Of a DNA stretch of 64,000 nt, positions 58,420-64,000 are shown one piece after another (the first letter of the stretch is position 1; every line of letters starts with the position of its first letter). The position numbers and the translations under genes were made by a program. Source of the DNA: Isoetes taiwanensis (lineage: Eukaryota > Streptophyta > Lycopodiopsida > Isoetales > Isoetaceae). Where the stretch lies: contig JAJEKV010000021.1 in NCBI GenBank assembly GCA_021234155.1, forward strand, positions 14,011,760 to 14,075,759, read 5' to 3'. The notes beneath the pieces are model-generated. The model was given only the letters and a program-made list of their open reading frames with translations, was not told the origin of the DNA and did not search any database.

Positions 58420-58881
58420 GTTAGTCTATGTACATTTGAATTATAATTTATTTTCTTTTTTTAATAGTTAGATTATTTTTTGCATGAAGGTTTTAGGCTT
58501 GCATTTACATTGAGCATTTAGATACGTAGTCTTTGTAGTTGGATAATGTAGGTCCACTCATGTATAATCTGGCAAATGGACTACTTATTTTTAAGGATGA
58601 GAGTTTTTAATTTTATGTGCACATCAGATAGCAGTAATGTAGATAGTTGATTACTTGTTATTGAGAACTGTATATCAGAGTACATTCAGTACATTTAAAG
58701 GTTTATAACAGATTCACTGTACATTGAGAACACTTAAATGTTAAATCAGAGTACATTGTCAAATTGATACATTGCAATACATTGTCAGTTAATTTTTTTT
58801 CATTGACTGTACCTTGTAGAGTATATTGAGAATACATTTGTTAGTTGATGATCTGATATACTTAATGTTTGACTGATGCAG

Positions 58882-60003
58882 GTGACTTTGGTAGTATAAG
58901 GAAACCAGAAAAGGGTATGATATTGTAGTCTTGTTAATCAGGCATATTCCTTTTCTTATCTCAAGTCTTTTTATACTCTGTACTGTAGATGACAACAAAA
59001 AGCCAATAGAACTTTCTTCTAAGGTATTGGATTTGATAGATGGTCAGAAAGATTTGGGAAATACTTCTACATGGGCATCGCCTATAAACCTTGTAAAGTT
59101 TTTTGAGGAAGAGCTTGAGGAACCAGTGAAGACATTGGATACATGTATGTAACTATCACATTTGATTGATTTACAATCCCTGAAATTTATTTTTTATGTC
59201 ATATGAGCTTGATATGTCATTTGGACTTCCATATAGCCACGAGCAAACCGATTCAAACATTTTGTGGATTATGCAACCGAGGTTGAAAAGTTAAAGCAGA
59301 AGGCAGTAGTTAATACTGTAGGTATATTGCATCTTCTATTTGCATGTGTGTACTGCAATTATTAAACACCATTTTTTCTAGATTCTTCAAGTTTTTCTTC
59401 ACAGTACAAAGTTCCAAATTCCTCAGGTCTTTCTTCACAGTATAAATTTCTAGAGAAACCAATTTGAAAACCTGTTAAGCCAATGCCATCAATTCAGCAG
59501 GAAATTCAAATGCTATTGAGTGATGATTCAATAGATATAGCATTAACTTAAAATTAGGAATGACAATACATTGATTAACTTTGGTGACTAATTTGTGCAG
59601 AAGTGTTGGAACTTGGTGATTCTTCTGTAGCCTTTGTTCACAACCATTGAAAAGATAGAGGATAGTAGCCGTATTAAGGGAGAGGAAGAGGTGGTGGAGG
59701 CACAAGAGATTCAAAAGGATGATATGGTGGTGGAGGAAACCAGGGTTGAGGAAACAATTGTTGAGGCAACTAAGGTCGATGACATAGAGGAAACCAAGGT
59801 TGTTAAACTAGAGAAGCGGACAAGAAAAGGGAAGGAGTCTATACAAAATAGAACTTCAACCAAAGGGTGAATATATATTATTTTAGTTGAAGCTGTTAAA
59901 GTGTAATATATGAACAATCTTATGATAACTTCTGCAGGACTAGAAGCCAAAGATCATCTGAGAGTGCTCGATCTTATGCATCTGCAGATGACACCACAGG
60001 AGA
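58882..60003 (+). pseudogene. RING-Ulp1 gene: middle exons (linker)
   Basis: Candidate exons with AG...GT borders are 58,882-58,914, 58,989-59,144 (PIELSSKVLDLIDGQKDLGN ... NLVKFFEEELEEPVKTLD), 59,237-59,321 (ANRFKHFVDYATEVEKLKQK), about 59,601/59,631-59,866 (acidic: EEEVVEAQEIQKDDMVVEET, then basic LEKRTRKGKES) and 59,938-60,003 (TRSQRSSESARSYASADDTT). Joining phases are not all consistent, so at least one border is wrong or the gene is damaged. The linker is charged and probably disordered. Confidence 0.45.
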
Positions 60004-60197
60004 GTAAGTAAGATGCAGCTGCTGTAGTTGCATGCAAAAGCCTCTAATCAAGGTGACTAAATGTTGTGTGGAAGGTCTGTATAGAGACAGGCATATGTCC
60101 AATAGGCATATAGATATATTTGGAAGGTAACTTGATCGGCTTCTTTTTTGCATTATGGTTATAATTGAATATCTAACCTCACTTGCTTTGGGAATAG

Positions 60198-60960
60198 GTA
60201 TCTGATTAGCATTACGCCTGACAAATGGTGTGATGCATTTTATTTCTTCCCTTCAGATAATTTTTTAGCCTACAGAACAGCATATAACAAACTGTCATCT
60301 GATGCAACTTCAGTGGTGCAGTCTGGATTGGTTGTAGTTCAAAAAGGGCTTCAGGGAATGATATTAAGCAAATGCCATTACATTATGATTCCAATCCAGA
60401 TTGAGGATCCTATGCACCATGCACTGGTCATCATTGTTTTAGATAAGGCCAAGAACTGTAGCAGCATCCCTTTGTCTTCTCCAGCCATCCTTATTCTGAA
60501 CTCCCTAAAGAGTGTGCGGGTTGACATGAGGATGGTTATGATGTAAGTGCATTCACTATTAATTGAGTTTAATGTTGCATAATTCTGATGTTATTTTCTA
60601 TTACAGGCTTCGTAAAGATATCATTACAGCATTGACTAATTCTAGTTCTTGTAAGATTGATATTTATGTGAAGAATTCAGTGTAGAAAGAAATAAGACCT
60701 GAAGTTCCACAACAAGGTGATCTGGCCTCTTGTGGTCTTCATGTTATGGCCTATATTCAAGCCTTTGTGGATGCCCAGGTGCAGGCTAAGAGCATGGTGA
60801 GAATTACATATTAAGTATGCTTTTTATATAATATTCAATTCTGAAAACTGTTTTTTTCCATTCTTTGAATGGGTCTCTTCAGATTGGTTTGATGCAGAGA
60901 CATATTAAGTATGCACAGTCCAGGAGACATGTGAAATCACTGCCCAAGTTATGTTTATAA
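60198..60960 (+). pseudogene. RING-Ulp1 gene: C48 (Ulp1-like) cysteine protease exons
   Basis: Exons are 60,198-60,542 (donor AT|GTAAGT), 60,607-60,796 and 60,883-60,960, and they join in frame to TAA at 60,958-60,960. The first reads WCDAFYFFPSDNFLAYRTAY, KCHYIMIPIQIEDPMHHALV and PAILILNSLKS. The second has the catalytic region PEVPQQGDLASCGLHVMAYI with the PQQ and Cys expected of Ulp1 proteases. The triad His is present (HHAL), but the usual Asp in ILxxDSL is Asn. An in-frame TAG at 60,683-60,685 (probably from CAG) breaks the second exon. SUMO or ubiquitin-like deconjugation would be the family role. Confidence 0.65.
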
Positions 60961-61800
60961 ACGACAATGTGGACCACCAGAATGTTATCTTAAGGTAGAA
61001 CCCTAGGCTGTGATATGTCACATAGCCAACACAATTCAAGTTATACTTAACCCCATTGAATCTAATAATTTCTTGTATTTATAATACCCCTTATTACTAT
61101 CAAATCAAACTTATTTCCGTCTGTAACGGTGTGCAACAACATATGCCATATTAAAAAAACCATTATAAGACAAGTGAACATACTGCATAGTCTACTATAT
61201 GGAAAACCATGGACCATTCAAGTAAAAGATACTGATCCATTCAAATATGAAAAATTCTGTCATCATAGTAGTTTGTGCAGAATCAACATGGCAAAATAGA
61301 GGTCTGATATAACTTAAAGCATATCGATATGGCAGATCACACATATACACCACTTAGCCATAGTATTGTGCCAAAATAGTAGTGAGTACAGGTCAGTGGA
61401 TCTTCCTTTTCAAAAAAACGAGTGAGTGTGCAAGTGACACCATCGATATTATAGCCTGAACATGAACTTGACAGCAAAAAAAGGACACAATAGGAAGAGA
61501 AACCGGTACTTGCAGCCAACCAACACAACATTAGCAAGATTTTGGTAATGAGTGAGGGGCCAAAAGGTACATTAGATTTCTCAGCTCTTCGCTGGTCACC
61601 TATTGTCACCATTTGATCCCAACCCAAGTCATTCCAAGCAATAAAATATGAATGTGAAACCAAATAAACAGCTGAGATATACCAAAACTCAGTTCCGAAC
61701 TTCATGTATAAGTGCCAAGATCCATGTACAATCATATACATCAATGGGTCATGAGAAAGACACAAGGCAGAGTTGTATGCCTGGGGACACCAGTCACACT
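60961..61800. other. Stretch with one unrecognised minus-strand frame
   Basis: The minus-strand frame covering about 61,337-61,740 (FGTEFWYISAVYLVSHSYFI, TKILLMLCWLAASTGFSSYC) is hydrophobic and could hold two membrane segments or be chance. Its upstream part runs into the LINE T4 region on the opposite strand. No function is assigned. Confidence 0.3.
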
Positions 61801-61804
61801 TATT

Positions 61805-62834
61805 TCGGGCATCGGTCGAGCCGGTCCTTTTATATGGGGCAGAAGTATGGGGTCCGGTGATATCCCTCAACACCTGGAATGACCTCGAGCAGGTGCAAGT
61901 GGCATGAGCCCTTGGGGTAAAGTCCATAGTTCCATACCAGATCCTACTCCAGGAGACAGGTTTTCTGCCCCTTCAACGGGCTGCATTGGAACACCATATC
62001 ATTTACTTCCAGACGGTGGTCGCTATGGGTGATACACGTTTGCCCAACCTTGCTTTGGCCATGGCGATGGGTTCCCAACGCCTGAAAGCCTGCTGGAAGG
62101 ACAGACAAGCTCAGTGGTTCTCACGCTGGGGTGTACAGACAAACAGATGTGTACATGTAAGGACAAAGAAAGATCACGAGGCACTTAAGTTATACCTAGA
62201 TGCTACTTTCCTTCGCAAGCTCTGGGATGCAGATGCTCTGATGCACGTTAAGCTGGCACATTATCAGCAGCAAGTCAATCCCAGGCTCACGAGAGCCCCA
62301 CACCAGTACTTATACACCCAGTTGCACATGAAGAAGCGCAGACTTATAGCTTCCATTCGCATGGGTGCACATCGCCTCCGTATTGAGACAGGACGTTAGG
62401 CTCGGGAAGCACGAGAGCAAAGGCTTTGCCAATGTTGCCACCAGGGCGCCATTGAGGACGAATGTCATGCCCTCCAGGTCTGCCCAGCGTTTTGCCCATA
62501 TCAGGGAGCGGTATGATCGATTGCTAGTGCCTGGCCAACCGTTGCATGAGTTGTTGAATACGGCGTCAGTGGGTTTGTTGGGATCATACCTCCAGGAGGT
62601 TATGGATGCACGGACTCAGTTGTGTCTTCCGGGACGGCATTGAACTGTCCTACACAATTGTACAACATGCCAGCAGACTTATTACTGCTAAGGTTTTTCC
62701 CTCGAAAACCCTTCGGGGTGGGGGTTTTTTAATCCTGTCAGTAATACGTTTGCTGCTCTCTTTTTGTTTGGGTCCCATAGGCCAGTCGGTCTCCGTGGAT
62801 GCTAAAAATCTATTCTATTCTATTCTATTCTATT
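61805..62834 (+). mobile_element. LINE remnant T4: C-terminal part with CCHC-type tail and (TATTC)n end
   Basis: Plus-strand sequence reads LLYGAEVWGPVISLNTWNDL, a stop, ALGVKSIVPYQILLQETGFL, then from 61,986 QRLKACWKDRQAQWFSRWGV and RLIASIRMGAHRLRIETGR. There TAG replaces the expected Trp codon. The same frame continues with LCQCCHQGAIEDECHALQVC, the family tail. After a 3' part (CTCGAAAACCCTTCGGGGTG, GGGTCCCATAGGCC) the element ends in (TATTC)n at 62,811-62,834. RT is missing. Confidence 0.85.
62811..62834 (+). repeat. (TATTC)n LINE tail
   Basis: Nearly five TATTC units directly after the LINE T4 3' region. Confidence 0.9.
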
Positions 62835-63001
62835 TAAACTGTTATATGACCAGATCTGTAAGCATTGCATGCAGAGTCAGACAGCTATATAAGAAACACC
62901 ACTTATGTACTAATCGACCATGAAACAACTAGGTTTATTTTCCTCCCTGTATAAGTAAAGTAGGGACCAGCATACACTTTTATGTGTTGATATTCTAAAT
63001 G

Positions 63002-63454
63002 TTAAGCATGACCAGACCTGAAAGTCTTCGAGTTCAGGTCCTCTTCTTGTGTATCTGGGACCGTTTTTTTGAAGCTAGAACTAGTCTGTTTTCCAGCATC
63101 ATGATTCTGCTTGCCCACATAATTTTGCTTGTGAGCATCACTGTTTTGATGGTTAATCCAAGGACGCTTAATCCCAGTGTTCCTCCCAGTATCCATGAGG
63201 GTATTATCAGACTTAGTATCCTCAAGACAAGCTTGGAATTCCACTTCAAGCCACTCCTCCTCAACAATGGCTTCACTATCAGAACTGTATGGGCATCCGT
63301 CTGAATCATAATCCAAGTAATATACAGACATCCTACAACAAACATTTTCCCACCTTTGGTCCTTGTACACACCAACTCGTAATACGAATAAAGTGATACT
63401 CTTGAAGTTTAAGCATGTGAGCCAGTACCACATTTTACTAAATCCAGCCGCCAT
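63002..63454 (-). CDS. Unrecognised 150-residue ORF
   Basis: MAAGFSKMWYWLTCLNFKSI opens the frame. The middle is acidic (VYYLDYDSDGCPYSSDSEAI, VEEEWLEVEFQACLEDTKSD) and the end is polar with N/H/K-rich repeats (NHQNSDAHKQNYVGKQNHDA). No signal peptide, membrane segment or known motif was recognised. Charge pattern and length are compatible with a real exon or a retroelement N-terminal domain, but nothing fixes either. Confidence 0.3.
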   Translation of the reverse strand: MAAGFSKMWYWLTCLNFKSITLFVLRVGVYKDQRWENVCCRMSVYYLDYDSDGCPYSSDSEAIVEEEWLEVEFQACLEDTKSDNTLMDTGRNTGIKRPWINHQNSDAHKQNYVGKQNHDAGKQTSSSFKKTVPDTQEEDLNSKTFRSGHA

Positions 63455-63890
63455 TGCCAGAGTTTACAGGTAAACCCATAATACAACCCATAAAATCTAT
63501 ATGGTATTTGGCTGAAAACACAGTTTGAGCCAGAACCTCTCACCTTATGTGCCAGCCATGGTACACAGGTAAATCAGAATATCTTTCGACTCCGTGGACA
63601 AAGTGAACTTGCTCCTTTGGTTATCCTTATCGTCCCCTAGTTCAATGCAACAGAGTCGAACCTAGCTTAATTCCAAGCATTAGTAGACTAGTAGCATTGT
63701 ATTTGTAGACAAATAAACATGGTCTTGTGGAAATAGATATTGTAAAATTTAGTAACTATAACTAACAGTAAGGCACTTTTGGTTTTTTGGGAATGATTGT
63801 TGTACAACTATTTCTAAATTTGGAATAGAGACGAAACCCAAAACGGAGTAAATCTTTTTTCAACGTGTTACATGGCATCTAAACATTCAC
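63455..63890. other. Stretch without a recognisable gene
   Basis: AT-rich, with short unconserved frames only. Confidence 0.5.
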
Positions 63891-63972
63891 TTGTCACCAA
63901 CATGAGATCTTTAGGTCTCTATTATATTTAGTTGTCATCAACATGAGATCTTTAGGTCTCTATTATATTTAA
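63891..63972. repeat. 41-bp tandem duplication
   Basis: TTGTCAYCAACATGAGATCT plus the following TTAGGTCTCTATTATATTTAR occurs from 63,891 and again from 63,932, with two differences. Confidence 0.9.
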
Positions 63973-64000
63973 CACTCAAGATTGGAGCCTCCATGATAGC

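Noticed and set aside
61337-61927. 196-codon minus-strand frame as a gene
   Set aside because: Its first third is antisense to the LINE T4 coding region; only the rest might be real and it has no recognisable domain.

Overview
This window looks like nuclear DNA from a land plant with a large, repeat-rich, AT-rich genome. A fern or other seedless plant is my guess, but the sequence does not prove it. The plant-like evidence is a Ty1/copia element primed by initiator tRNA-Met, L1-type LINEs with zf-RVT-like tails, a PLS-type PPR fragment, DUF7869 and DUF8039-like fragments, and one spliced gene with GT-AG introns. I see no rRNA, no intact tRNA gene, no CRISPR array and no bacterial gene organisation. 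Most open frames here are transposon remnants, and truly host-like genes are few and mostly broken.

Layout. 1-840: part of a non-coding element that ends in a hairpin. 0.85-12.4 kb: a decayed LINE (LINE-A, minus strand), split in its ORF1 by a complete Copia element (5,045-10,697; 5-bp target duplication GAATG). 12.4-14.7 kb: AT-rich intergenic DNA. 14.7-17.3 kb: two LINE pieces back to back. 17,341-27,552: a Gypsy element with long LTRs (1.86 and 1.91 kb) that has lost protease and most of RT, carries a SINE-like insertion, and has unrelated flanks with no target duplication. 27.55-29.14 kb: a DUF7869-type gene cut by the Gypsy LTR. 30.1-33.2 kb: SAC3-like and PPR gene fragments beside a Helitron-like 3' end. 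33.73-41.81 kb: a nearly intact full-length L1-type LINE with a poly(A) tail and a likely target duplication; ORF2 carries one frameshift.

41.8-45.4 kb: low-complexity blocks, a periodic array of a GC-rich palindrome around a small ORF, a 100-nt MIRNA-like foldback, a DUF8039-like fragment and a first-exon candidate. 45.7-53.3 kb: two adjacent non-coding elements (0.55 and 7.0 kb) sharing both ends, bounded by a 21-bp direct repeat. They contain arrays of very short hairpins, three copies of a GC-rich block, and a LINE fragment bordered by (AG)n on both sides. The piece at 1-757 is a relative. 53.9-57.2 kb: two more LINE remnants, a 186-bp tandem duplication and long microsatellites. 58.2-60.96 kb: a multi-exon gene joining a RING-HC finger to an Ulp1/C48 protease-like domain, with one stop codon. 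61.8-62.8 kb: a fourth microsatellite-tailed LINE remnant. 63.0-64.0 kb: an unrecognised ORF and a short tandem duplication.

The best candidates for something undescribed are the hairpin-ended non-coding family (1-757; 45,722-53,311) with its internal hairpin arrays, the periodic GC palindromes at 43.5-44.3 kb, and the foldback at 44.4 kb. All calls rest on reading the sequence; no database search was possible.
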